Shown here piece after piece: positions 25,621-32,731 of a DNA stretch of 35,522 bases; within the stretch, counting starts at the first letter, position 1; every line of letters begins with the position of its first letter. The stretch spans positions 1 through 35,522 of the forward strand of contig JAKSIB010000033.1 of the NCBI GenBank assembly GCA_024399065.1, in the 5' to 3' direction. The notes under the pieces were generated by a model. It was given only the letters and a program-made list of their open reading frames with translations. It was not told the origin of the DNA and did no database searches. The DNA is from Fibrobacter sp. (GTDB lineage: Bacteria > Fibrobacterota > Fibrobacteria > Fibrobacterales > Fibrobacteraceae). The position numbers and the translations under genes are program-made.

Positions 25621-26594
25621 TTCAAATGTGTAGGCGGGGCGCCGGCGCTATTCTTGATGGCAGCCTGCTTGGTAGCCACGATCTTGTCGGCAATGGCGCG
25701 GGCCTTTTCCGTAAGCCACAGCCATGAAGTCGTTGCTTCACTGTAGTCCGCTTCGCCATACATCTGCACGCGACCATCACGGCGGAGAGATTCAACCTGG
25801 CGCATTCCCTTCACGTCACCCTTGGGGTACACGGCGAAAGTGCTTCCGCCATTGTAATTCAAGATGCTGAAAGCGGGAACATCGCTGGGGCCATCGGCAA
25901 CGTACACCATGTTCTCGAAAGGCACGCGACGGCTAGAGCGTGCAATAGAAGAATTCACATCGATGGTTTCGGGATACTTGTTGGAACCCTTATTGATTTC
26001 AAAAAGATAACGGGTCTTGGAAGTGTTATCCAAGGCGCAAGCGATCTGGGAGATTTCTTTGGAATCCTCGTACCTGGAACCTGGAGCCTGGGACCTGGTA
26101 TCGTCCAAGAAGCCGGGTTGCAGAACATCTTCAATAAATTCGCAACCGAAGATTCCGTCAACGAAAGGAGCGATGGCGCTACCCTTGATGGTTTCAGCAA
26201 ATCCGGTGCTTACCACATAATGTTCCAAGCGAATGTCGAAAGCTTTATACTTCGGATCTTCTTCAATCAACTTTTTCACTTCACCAAAGAAATCAGGAAG
26301 GCCCGGATAGAAAACAAGTTCCTTACCGAACTCACGAAGCATCTTGTTGTTCAAGCCCTTAAAAATCCCAGCCTTCACATAAGTCAAGATGTGGTTCAAA
26401 TAGCTAGTGTCAGAATTTACAGAAATTCCTTGGGCAGCGTAACGAGTCTTGAGGGCATTCACTTCCTGCCAGAACTTTGCACCGTCCACATTGAAACGGC
26501 GGAACAGCGGTTCCTGCATATAGGAACTGATGAGAGTCTTGTCGCAGTCCCACACCATGGCGATAATGTTCTGTTCAAAAGCTGAATTTGCCAT
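25617..26594 (-). CDS. HAD-superfamily phosphatase-like protein
   Basis: A 325-residue cytosolic protein. Motif I is WDCDKTL (nucleophile D16, acid/base D18) and motif IV is VADGPSDVPAF (D234, D238), with a phosphoserine-phosphatase-like arrangement. The substrate is unknown. The ATG at 26594 follows AAAGG with 8-base spacing. An unusual segment at about residues 165-178 (SQAPGSRYED) is encoded by tandem degenerate heptamers (26065-26099) that look like an intergenic repeat inserted into the gene; the frame is preserved. It lies downstream of the M23 gene on the same strand, separated by another repeat-bearing spacer. Confidence 0.85.
   Translation of the reverse strand: MANSAFEQNIIAMVWDCDKTLISSYMQEPLFRRFNVDGAKFWQEVNALKTRYAAQGISVNSDTSYLNHILTYVKAGIFKGLNNKMLREFGKELVFYPGLPDFFGEVKKLIEEDPKYKAFDIRLEHYVVSTGFAETIKGSAIAPFVDGIFGCEFIEDVLQPGFLDDTRSQAPGSRYEDSKEISQIACALDNTSKTRYLFEINKGSNKYPETIDVNSSIARSSRRVPFENMVYVADGPSDVPAFSILNYNGGSTFAVYPKGDVKGMRQVESLRRDGRVQMYGEADYSEATTSWLWLTEKARAIADKIVATKQAAIKNSAGAPPTHLN
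26065..26099. repeat. Tandem degenerate heptamers inside the HAD coding region
   Basis: Five consecutive 7-mers on the plus strand read TCCTCGT, ACCTGGA, ACCTGGA, GCCTGGG, ACCTGGT (consensus NCCTSGN). The last four show the same first-letter order (A, A, G, A) as the four heptamers in the spacer at 26672-26699. Confidence 0.8.
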
Positions 26595-26612
26595 AATCAA
26601 AACCTTTGTTCT

Positions 26613-26656
26613 GGATCCTTCGACTACGCCGCTTTGCGACTTCGCTCAGGATGACA
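26613..26656. repeat. Imperfect palindromic intergenic repeat
   Basis: The element begins GGATCCTTCGACTACG and ends CTTCGCTCAGGATGACA, with ATCCT and AGGAT at its two ends. I recognise this ATCCTTCGACT...CGCTCAGGAT type as a dispersed palindrome seen in many bacterial genomes. It occupies the spacer between the M23 stop and the HAD start. Confidence 0.75.
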
Positions 26657-26671
26657 CAATAAAAAAATCGA

Positions 26672-26699
26672 ACCTGGAACCTCGTGCCTCGAACCTACT
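26672..26699. repeat. Four degenerate heptamers in the spacer
   Basis: ACCTGGA, ACCTCGT, GCCTCGA and ACCTACT run without interruption. The last overlaps the stop codon of the M23 gene. They match the heptamers found within the HAD gene at 26065-26099. Confidence 0.78.
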
Positions 26700-27525
26700 T
26701 CGTTATAAAGAAACTTTCAGGGTTCACGGAATTTCCGTCCAGGCGGATTTCATAATGGAGGCCCACACTGGATTCCGTACCGCTTTCACCGACGATTGCA
26801 ATAGGCTGGCCGCGCTTCACCTTGGCATTTACATCCACCAGGTTCTTGCCCAAGTGAGCGTAGAAAGTACGCACGCCCTTCATGTGTTCCACCTTCATGG
26901 AAAGACCGAAACCGCGATGCTTGCGAACTTCAGTGACTACGCCGCCACCTGTCGCATAAACAGTATCGCCTTCAACGGCCACGTAGTCAATGCCACGATG
27001 AGGAAGTTCCTGGTCGGTAAAGGGATCGTGGACCATTTCAAAACGCTTCTTGATAGCGTGACCGTTCTTCATAGGGTGAAGAATGGGAAGCTTCGCAGCC
27101 AATGCAGAATCCTTTTCCAAAGTATCGATCAGCTGACGGAAGGAATGTTCAATTTCCTTCAGGCCCTTGCGGCCTTCCAAAGTTTTTTCATCATCGCTGA
27201 GGGCTGTTTCCAAGATAAAGCCCAGGCCACCGAACTTCAAAGTGCTATCTCGGAGAAGGCGGGTTTCCTCCACCTTCAAAATGGTTTCATCCACCGATTC
27301 GCGGATGGTCGCCAATTCCTTTTTTATTGCCACATTTTGACGGTGAATATCCGTAATATTTCCACTCGTTACGTTGTCTACAATACTCACCGGGGAGAAC
27401 ATCAGGAAACCGGCAACGCCCGCCACAACGCAAACTACAGAAACGATCGCCCCTGCCAGGGAAATCTTGTAGTTCTTGCCCGAGGTGGTCTTACTCGGGA
27501 ATACATGTATCTCAAGCTTCTTCAT
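26695..27525 (-). CDS. Membrane-anchored M23 (LytM-type) peptidase-like protein lacking one catalytic histidine
   Basis: A 276-residue protein. One transmembrane helix lies at about 22-43, then a coiled-coil-like stretch (about 55-135), then an M23 domain (about 160-270). Zinc ligands are visible: H176 and D180 (HRGID) and H257. H224 (YAHLG) is kept, but the usual HxH motif reads GLH (G255-H257), so the histidine equivalent to LytM H291 is missing. The protein may be inactive and act as a regulator or scaffold in peptidoglycan work, or it may tolerate the change. The ATG at 27525 lies inside the upstream gene (14-base overlap), so translation is probably coupled. Confidence 0.87.
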   Translation of the reverse strand: MKKLEIHVFPSKTTSGKNYKISLAGAIVSVVCVVAGVAGFLMFSPVSIVDNVTSGNITDIHRQNVAIKKELATIRESVDETILKVEETRLLRDSTLKFGGLGFILETALSDDEKTLEGRKGLKEIEHSFRQLIDTLEKDSALAAKLPILHPMKNGHAIKKRFEMVHDPFTDQELPHRGIDYVAVEGDTVYATGGGVVTEVRKHRGFGLSMKVEHMKGVRTFYAHLGKNLVDVNAKVKRGQPIAIVGESGTESSVGLHYEIRLDGNSVNPESFFITK

Positions 27526-27790
27526 CTTCGCCAGGGTTGTTGATTCTTCTTTCCAGGGTCTTGATGCGGCGCTTACGTTCTTCAATGGCGCCCAGCAATT
27601 CTACCACGGACGGGTCGTCCTTGATGGCGGCCAAAAGGTCGTCACGGACTGCCCCATGGACCTTCAAACCCAGGGTTTGAAAGTTCTTTTTCAGCTTGGC
27701 TTCCTCAGTTGCCAATTCCACACGCAGTACGGCGGCGGAGGCTGCGAACAAAGCCTTATTTTTAAGCTTATTTAGAGGTGTTTCCATCAT
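27512..27790 (-). CDS. Small helical cytosolic protein upstream of the M23 gene
   Basis: A 92-residue, highly charged, predicted all-helical protein (ELATEEAKLKKNF; AIEERKRRIKTLERRI). No family recognised. GAGGAAA lies about 8 bases before the ATG at 27790. Its end overlaps the M23 gene by 14 bases, suggesting the two products act together. It is divergent from the small membrane gene and dnaN, with 63 bases between the starts holding both promoters. Confidence 0.75.
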   Translation of the reverse strand: MMETPLNKLKNKALFAASAAVLRVELATEEAKLKKNFQTLGLKVHGAVRDDLLAAIKDDPSVVELLGAIEERKRRIKTLERRINNPGEDEEA

Positions 27791-27853
27791 AAAAAATTTC
27801 CTCGTGCAATAAATAAATTAGTTTTTTATCCGTAAACAAATTGGAGATTTTCT

Positions 27854-28003
27854 ATGAGCCGTCGCGATCGTAGACACGCAAAGCAAGAAGTCAAGAAATT
27901 CACACCGAAGAAGAAGAACACCTTGAACACTTGGGTGATCGTCGCCATGAGTGCAATCGTCGTTATATTCTTCGTCGGAACTATGTTAATCCAGAGAGGC
28001 TAG
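27854..28003 (+). CDS. 49-residue single-span membrane protein directly upstream of dnaN
   Basis: A short frame from ATG 27854 to TAG 28001-28003 encodes a basic N-terminus (MSRRDRRHAKQEVKKF), a KKKN stretch and one hydrophobic helix (WVIVAMSAIVVIFFVGTML) ending QRG. GGAG lies 7 bases before the start. The stop is followed after one base by the dnaN ATG, and the dnaN ribosome site (GAGAGG) lies in its last codons, so translation is probably coupled. The positive-inside rule puts the N-terminus in the cytoplasm. No family recognised. Confidence 0.72.
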   Translation: MSRRDRRHAKQEVKKFTPKKKNTLNTWVIVAMSAIVVIFFVGTMLIQRG

Positions 28004-28004
28004 A

Positions 28005-29120
28005 ATGAAGTTCGAAATCAAGAAGTCCGTGTTGCAGGAAGCCTTGCAGACTGCAATTACTGCAATTCCCAACAAGTCCACTCTTCAGATTTTGAACAAC
28101 TATTCCCTCCGCTTGGAAGGCAATATTCTCGAAATCTGCGCTACTGACTTGAACCTTGGCATCAGGACCAAGCTCGAAGTCAACGGCGAACGTGATGGCG
28201 AAGTCGTGATCAACGCCCGCAAGTTCTCTGAACTTATCAAGGCTCTCGTAGACCCTGCTATTGAAAACATCAGCATCGACGTTCAGGATTACCTGACCAA
28301 GATCAAGTGGAGCGAACGCGGCCAGGCTTCTATCATGGGCTTCGACGCAAGCGACTTCCCTCCGTTCCCGGAAGTGGAAGGCACCACCTTGACCTTCGCA
28401 GCAAGCGAACTGGCATTCCTCGTTGAAAAGACCGCTTTCGCAGTTTCCAACGACTCCACCCGCCAGAACTTGAACGGTGTTTATCTCGAAGCCGTAGATG
28501 GTAAGGTTTCCATGGTTGCTACCGACGGTCACCGCATGGGCCGCGCAAGCATCGAACAGGAAGGCGCTAGCCTCAACGGCGGCGTGATCATCTTGCCGAA
28601 GGTTCTTCAGCAGATCCTCCGCATGGCAAAGAACGACGAACAGATCGAAGTTCGCACTACCGAAACTCACATCTTGTTCAGCACCGGTTCCACCCAGATT
28701 ATTTCCAAGCTGTACGAAGGACCGTATCCTAACTACCGCGCTGTGATCCCGCAGAACTTTGAACGTACCGTTCAGGCTAACGCAGTCGAACTTCAGAACA
28801 AGGTCCGCAGCATCTTGCCCATGGCAAATCCCCGAACCCACCAGATTCGTTTCCAGATCGACGGCAACATGATGGAACTTTCCGCAACTGACCCGGATGT
28901 CGGTGGCGATTCCCGCGAAGCATTGGCAGTCACCCACAACGGTGAAGGCAGCTTCAGCATCGGTTTCGACGGTCGCTACATTTCCGAAATCCTCGGCATG
29001 TGCAAGAGCGAAGAAGTTGTTCTCAAGATGAACACTCCCATTGGCGCTTGCATTATCGAACCGGTTGGCGAAGGCCTCAACTTCAGCTTCCTGCTGATGC
29101 CGCTTCGCTTGACCGACTAA
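28005..29120 (+). CDS. dnaN: DNA polymerase III beta subunit (sliding clamp)
   Basis: A 371-residue clamp that encircles DNA as a dimer and tethers polymerase III. The N-terminus (MKFEIKKSVLQEALQTAI), the central SNDSTRQNLNGVYLE and DGHRM segments and the C-terminal FLLMPLRL are characteristic, and the length is normal for three clamp domains. It starts one base after the 49-residue gene and is followed by a clear terminator. dnaA, recF and gyrB are not adjacent in this window, unlike the classical oriC cluster. Confidence 0.97.
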   Translation: MKFEIKKSVLQEALQTAITAIPNKSTLQILNNYSLRLEGNILEICATDLNLGIRTKLEVNGERDGEVVINARKFSELIKALVDPAIENISIDVQDYLTKIKWSERGQASIMGFDASDFPPFPEVEGTTLTFAASELAFLVEKTAFAVSNDSTRQNLNGVYLEAVDGKVSMVATDGHRMGRASIEQEGASLNGGVIILPKVLQQILRMAKNDEQIEVRTTETHILFSTGSTQIISKLYEGPYPNYRAVIPQNFERTVQANAVELQNKVRSILPMANPRTHQIRFQIDGNMMELSATDPDVGGDSREALAVTHNGEGSFSIGFDGRYISEILGMCKSEEVVLKMNTPIGACIIEPVGEGLNFSFLLMPLRLTD

Positions 29121-29145
29121 TCGGTTTGCAAAAAGCAATTAAAAA

Positions 29146-29173
29146 GACTCCGCGAAATACGGGGTCTTTTTTT
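29146..29173 (+). terminator. Rho-independent terminator after dnaN
   Basis: GACTCCG / CGGGGTC stem (one G-T pair) with a 7-base loop and seven T residues. Confidence 0.9.
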
Positions 29174-29249
29174 GTTTCTGAAATTATTCGTCACGTGCGC
29201 ATATTGGGCGAACTTGTCACGCATAGTCGCTCGTTAGTTTGTATGCAAT

Positions 29250-29735
29250 TCAAAACCTTTCAACCCATTTTCCCTTGGTCACAGCCTTGTTGTAAATCGG
29301 AGCGATCATTCCGTTTTCCTTCATGGACCAGATTACAAGATAGCTGGAGCACATATCCGCAAGGTGGGCGCAGTACCGCGCCGTTGCATAAGAATGATGT
29401 TCACTGTTGAAACAGGAAACAATCAGCAGCTTGCGATAGCGAATGGCCCGCTTGCAAAAATCCGGAAGTCTGTCAGGCAGGCGGCAACCCAGGAACCAAA
29501 CTGCATAACCACCATTTTTAAGAACAAAATAGAGCAGTTCGCACTCCGCCTTGGAATGAAATGTTCCCACGATACAGCGACGCTCTCGCCCTTTCGCCTT
29601 TGCCCATTGCTCACGAATAATGCCCACCGCCGGATCCTCGGAACGGGAGGCAAACACCCCGATTCTCGACAAAGGTTCCTCCAACAATTTCTTGTTGCCA
29701 ATGCACTTCATTCCAACCATTTCAAACTTCTGCAT
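29250..29735 (-). CDS. Short DprA/Smf-like Rossmann-fold protein
   Basis: A 161-residue protein resembling the core of DprA/LOG-type folds: a first strand with GVFASRSEDP, then CIVGTFHSKAE in the place of the SGxAxGID loop, then AVWFLGCRLPDRLPD resembling the strand and turn before the DprA 'P-x-N' region, then KLLIVSCF. Full DprA proteins bind ssDNA and load RecA; short homologues are of unknown function, and this one lacks the SAM and winged-helix parts. AGGAGG stands a few bases before the ATG at 29735. Upstream is the 72-nt terminator-bearing element. Family assignment is by fold pattern only. Confidence 0.7.
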   Translation of the reverse strand: MQKFEMVGMKCIGNKKLLEEPLSRIGVFASRSEDPAVGIIREQWAKAKGRERRCIVGTFHSKAECELLYFVLKNGGYAVWFLGCRLPDRLPDFCKRAIRYRKLLIVSCFNSEHHSYATARYCAHLADMCSSYLVIWSMKENGMIAPIYNKAVTKGKWVERF

Positions 29736-29812
29736 TATAACCTCCTAATTTCAAAGTACGTCGCGCACACGGTTTCAATCGCGCCGTTTTGAAGCACTCC
29801 GTTTTTTTGCAT

Positions 29813-29884
29813 ATAAAAAAAGACCGCCTCTGCGGTCCTCTGGACGTGAGCCAGATTTTGCAAGCAAGCGATCTATGAACTATG
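29813..29884 (-). ncRNA. 72-nt conserved element with terminator, copy 1 (leader or small RNA)
   Basis: On the minus strand it begins CATAGTTCATAGATCGC, passes through TGCA and a small hairpin CTGG-loop-CCAG, and ends in GACCGC-AGAG-GCGGTC followed by seven T. The same layout with the same total length occurs at 35034-35105. It lies 30 bases after the stop of the FISUMP gene and about 80 bases before the DprA-like start. It could be a 3' terminator element, an attenuating leader or a small RNA. Confidence 0.6.
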
Positions 29885-29913
29885 TTAATGTACCAGCTAA
29901 TATACTAAAAAAA

Positions 29914-30582
29914 CTATTGACGAACACAGCGAACAGAATAACCGGAACTTTTAACAAAAGATCTTATTTCTGCGGCGTCACTGCTAAAGTCCAAGAAAAG
30001 ATACTGGGCGAACGCAGATTCGTCCGGATCCGTGGCACTACTCCAGAAATAGGCGTAACCGCCGATGCCATCAAACTTTTCATCGGAAGAGTGATAGCCC
30101 GCAGGCAAAGCTGCAAAACCAACTTCATCAGTACCGTTGCCTTTCTTGAACCAGCCGCTAGTAGCCTTGAGAGCTGCACCCGCTTTCGCAGCAGCCACCT
30201 CTAAGCCTGAGCCACCGGCAACATCCCCACCGTTTCCCGCCACAGTAATCAAGGATTCAAATTCCTCACGAGTGGGCAGGCGCCAACCTGCAGGGCATGC
30301 GTTTTGTGCGGCCTCCCAAGTATAAAGGCGACCATATTTGGAACAGTTACGGGAATCTCCTTCAGGGCAGAAACTAGCCGAGTTTTCCGACGCACCAGTC
30401 GCAGCCATATCAAAATTCAAGTTCTCAGCCATCCAAGTCTTTCCACCGATTTCCACTACATCATAAGATTGCCCATCACGCTCATCGGTGAAAGATTCAG
30501 AACAGGCGACGATTGCGCCAAACGCAAACAGCGACAGCACAACGCCCGCGGTACCACTCAAATGACTGAACATTTTTTTCAT
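29914..30582 (-). CDS. FISUMP-domain lipoprotein
   Basis: A 222-residue lipoprotein with lipobox IVAC (C27). The FISUMP domain (TIGR02145) covers most of the mature part: DGQSYDVVEIGGKTWMAENL, KYGRLYTWEAAQNACPAGW, RLPTREEFESL, FAALPAGYHS, YFWSSATDPDES and the terminal SGYSVRCVR. This family is strongly expanded in Fibrobacter and resembles C-type-lectin-like or sulfatase-modifying folds; its role is unknown, presumably at the outer membrane surface. The ribosome site is weak. A paralogue lies at 32045-32692. Confidence 0.93.
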   Translation of the reverse strand: MKKMFSHLSGTAGVVLSLFAFGAIVACSESFTDERDGQSYDVVEIGGKTWMAENLNFDMAATGASENSASFCPEGDSRNCSKYGRLYTWEAAQNACPAGWRLPTREEFESLITVAGNGGDVAGGSGLEVAAAKAGAALKATSGWFKKGNGTDEVGFAALPAGYHSSDEKFDGIGGYAYFWSSATDPDESAFAQYLFLDFSSDAAEIRSFVKSSGYSVRCVRQ

Positions 30583-30594
30583 GTTCTTAATGAT

Positions 30595-30627
30595 AAAAAA
30601 AACACCTTAAGCAAATTGCCTAAGGTG
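30595..30627 (-). terminator. Terminator after the thioredoxin-like gene
   Basis: On the minus strand CACCTTA / TAAGGTG with an inner GC/GC pair is followed by eight T residues. Confidence 0.85.
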
Positions 30628-30653
30628 CTTTCGCTTTTAGTAATTCGTTGCGA

Positions 30654-31448
30654 TTACTTACAGGTGAATCCCTGAAGTTCCAGGCCGGCCTTCATTTCGC
30701 CGTAGGTAGAAGTACGCTTCATGTCCATGGCCTTCATGAATCGGCAATCGTTGGCAATGTGCATTCTAAAGCCGGTCATGGTGGGGGTCACATCACCCTT
30801 GCCGCTGGAGCTAACGCGAGCGATAATATCATCACGATGGCTTTCCATTTCAGGCGGGATGAATGCGTCGGTAACAATATCAACGTTTTCAATTTCGTCA
30901 TCCTTGAACACGAAGGAAATAGTCACCAGGTTCTGGAGGCCATTAAACTGACCATTCACCTTACAAGTGAGATCCCTCTTCTTGCCAGTCTTCTTGGCAG
31001 GCTTTGCGGGAGCCTTCTTTGCCTTGGGAGTGTACTGAAGACCTGCCAGCAACTCTTCTTCCTTGACAGCGCCAACCAAACGATTAACAACGCGGCCATT
31101 CTTGATAAGGAAGAAAGTAGGGAATGCCTGAACCGGGAAAGTGTTCTTGATCTTGGTGATGTTGGGTTCATCAATGCCCACAGAAGCCACCTTGATGTCA
31201 TCGCTATAGTTCTTGGCAATACCGATAAGAGTCGGAATCATCACAAGACAAGGCGGGCAGCTGGTAGAAGAAAATTCCAGGATGATCATGGACTTGTCGG
31301 ACTTCATAATTTCCTTTTCGAAATTATCATCCGTAAGTTTCACAATCTTGATGTCTTCTTCGGGCTGGGCTACGGGAGCCTTTGCATTTGCAGCAGTGGC
31401 AAACAGAGCGGCAGCCAAAACCAATGCACTAAAACCAATCTTCTTCAT
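30654..31448 (-). CDS. Exported thioredoxin-fold protein with CPPC motif
   Basis: A 264-residue protein with a Sec signal peptide (MKKIGFSALVLAAALFATAANA). A thioredoxin-like domain (about 35-140) carries CPPC at residues 64-67 after FSSTS and the expected PVQAFPTFFLIKNGRVV strand with its cis-proline context. A basic, Ala/Lys/Pro-rich linker (about 148-162, KKAPAKPAKKTGKKR) joins a C-terminal domain of about 100 residues with three more cysteines, which I do not recognise. The protein probably handles disulfides or redox in the periplasm. AAAGGAG lies 7 bases before the ATG. A terminator follows. Confidence 0.88.
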   Translation of the reverse strand: MKKIGFSALVLAAALFATAANAKAPVAQPEEDIKIVKLTDDNFEKEIMKSDKSMIILEFSSTSCPPCLVMIPTLIGIAKNYSDDIKVASVGIDEPNITKIKNTFPVQAFPTFFLIKNGRVVNRLVGAVKEEELLAGLQYTPKAKKAPAKPAKKTGKKRDLTCKVNGQFNGLQNLVTISFVFKDDEIENVDIVTDAFIPPEMESHRDDIIARVSSSGKGDVTPTMTGFRMHIANDCRFMKAMDMKRTSTYGEMKAGLELQGFTCK

Positions 31449-31494
31449 TTTAAAACTCCTTTTACCAAAAACAAAATAGGAAATTCATACCCCG

Positions 31495-31500
31495 TATAAT
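31495..31500 (+). promoter_or_regulatory. Possible -10 element of the PLD-like gene
   Basis: TATAAT preceded by CG lies 20 bases before the ATG at 31521. No good -35 was found, so this is tentative. Confidence 0.3.
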
Positions 31501-31520
31501 TATTCTACATTGCATAACAT

Positions 31521-32042
31521 ATGGAAATTTTCACCAAGTACATCGCCAACGAAGAGCATTACAGCGAAGTCATCGAGCGCATCGCAAAAGTTCGCGACAC
31601 CCTGTGGATCGGTACCGCCGACATCAAGGACTTGTATGTAAAGCAGAACGGCGAGGCCATTCCCCTGCTGGGGCAAATTGCAGGCCTGCTGAAAAAGGGC
31701 GTGGGCGTGCGTTTGGTTCATGCCAAGGAACCGGGCCCAAATTTCCGCGAAGATTTCGACCGATTCCCAATTTTGGCAACGGACCTGGAACGAGTGCTTT
31801 GCCCCCGCGTACATTTCAAGATGGTGATTTTCGACCTGGAAGTGGCCTACATCGGATCCGCCAACTTGACAGGTGCGGGCATCGGCATGAAAAGCGCATT
31901 AAAGCGAAACTTTGAGGCAGGCATTCTCACCAACGACCCGCAAATCGTTGAATCCGCCATCAACCAGTTTGACACCCTATGGATGGGCGCCCACTGCAAG
32001 AACTGCGGAAGGCAAGAATATTGCGGGGATAGGATTAAATAG
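31521..32042 (+). CDS. Single-HKD phospholipase D-like protein with a cysteine-rich tail
   Basis: A 173-residue cytosolic protein with one PLD half-site: H98-x-K100-x4-D105 then GSANLTG (112-118). Single-HKD proteins act as dimers, for example Nuc-type nucleases or DNA-binding PLD-like proteins; substrate unknown. The tail HCKNCGRQEYCGD has C159, C162 and C168, possibly a zinc site or iron-sulfur ligand set. The start has no clear ribosome site and I rely on the ATG and the promoter position. It converges on the second FISUMP gene with only two bases between the stops. Confidence 0.85.
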   Translation: MEIFTKYIANEEHYSEVIERIAKVRDTLWIGTADIKDLYVKQNGEAIPLLGQIAGLLKKGVGVRLVHAKEPGPNFREDFDRFPILATDLERVLCPRVHFKMVIFDLEVAYIGSANLTGAGIGMKSALKRNFEAGILTNDPQIVESAINQFDTLWMGAHCKNCGRQEYCGDRIK

Positions 32043-32044
32043 GG

Positions 32045-32692
32045 CTAGGGATTTTTGACACAGCGAACCGAGAAGCCGAAATTCTTATTGTCGTAGACCA
32101 CGCAGGCGAGCTCGACGTCGTAGAACAAAAACAGGTAGTACGCATCGTAACTATTGCTCTCCGTAGAAGACCAGAAGAGCGCGTTGTTGCCCTCGAAGTC
32201 GAAGTTGTCGTAGTTGCTGTTGTAGTAGCCAGCGGGCAACGCCCCAAAGCCGAGGCCATCAGTACCATTGCCACTCTTGCCGTCATCGTCTTTCCAGCCT
32301 GTAGTGGACTTCAGCACGGTTCCCACCTTTTGACCGGTAAGTTTTTCTAATTCCTCAAATTCTTCCTTGCTGGGCAGGTGCCAGCCATCCGGGCAAGCGG
32401 TAACGGCTTCTCTCCAAACATAAAGGCGGCCGTACTTGTCGCAGTTTTCGGGTTTGTTATCGTAACACTTGCTTTCGCCAGTCTGATAGTTCAGGTTTTC
32501 CGCCATCCAAGTCTGCCTGCCAATTTGTACAGTCTTGTAGGCTTGACCATCGCGAGAGTCAACCATTGTTGTGCCGGCACCACCATTTCTATTGTTCGCA
32601 TTCGTTCCAGAATCTTCGCCGCAACCACTCAAGACTAACGCTGCTGCAGAGGCCAGCAGAACAGCACCCATCTTCGCAATAAAATTCTTCAT
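32045..32692 (-). CDS. FISUMP-domain lipoprotein (second copy)
   Basis: A 215-residue lipoprotein with lipobox LSGC (C24), a Gly/Asn-rich spacer (GTNANNRNGGAG) and a FISUMP domain: DGQAYKTVQIGRQTWMAENL, KYGRLYVWREAVTACPDGW, HLPSKEEFEEL, GFGALPAGYYNS, NALFWSSTESNS, ending FGFSVRCVKNP. It is clearly paralogous to the gene at 29914-30582, although the leader peptides differ. The start at 32692 follows AAAGGA with 7-base spacing; an ATG 15 bases upstream is less well placed. It follows the membrane-protein gene by 39 bases. Confidence 0.93.
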   Translation of the reverse strand: MKNFIAKMGAVLLASAAALVLSGCGEDSGTNANNRNGGAGTTMVDSRDGQAYKTVQIGRQTWMAENLNYQTGESKCYDNKPENCDKYGRLYVWREAVTACPDGWHLPSKEEFEELEKLTGQKVGTVLKSTTGWKDDDGKSGNGTDGLGFGALPAGYYNSNYDNFDFEGNNALFWSSTESNSYDAYYLFLFYDVELACVVYDNKNFGFSVRCVKNP

Positions 32693-32731
32693 AAAATTTC
32701 CTTTCACTTGTACAAGGTTATAATAGAAAAA

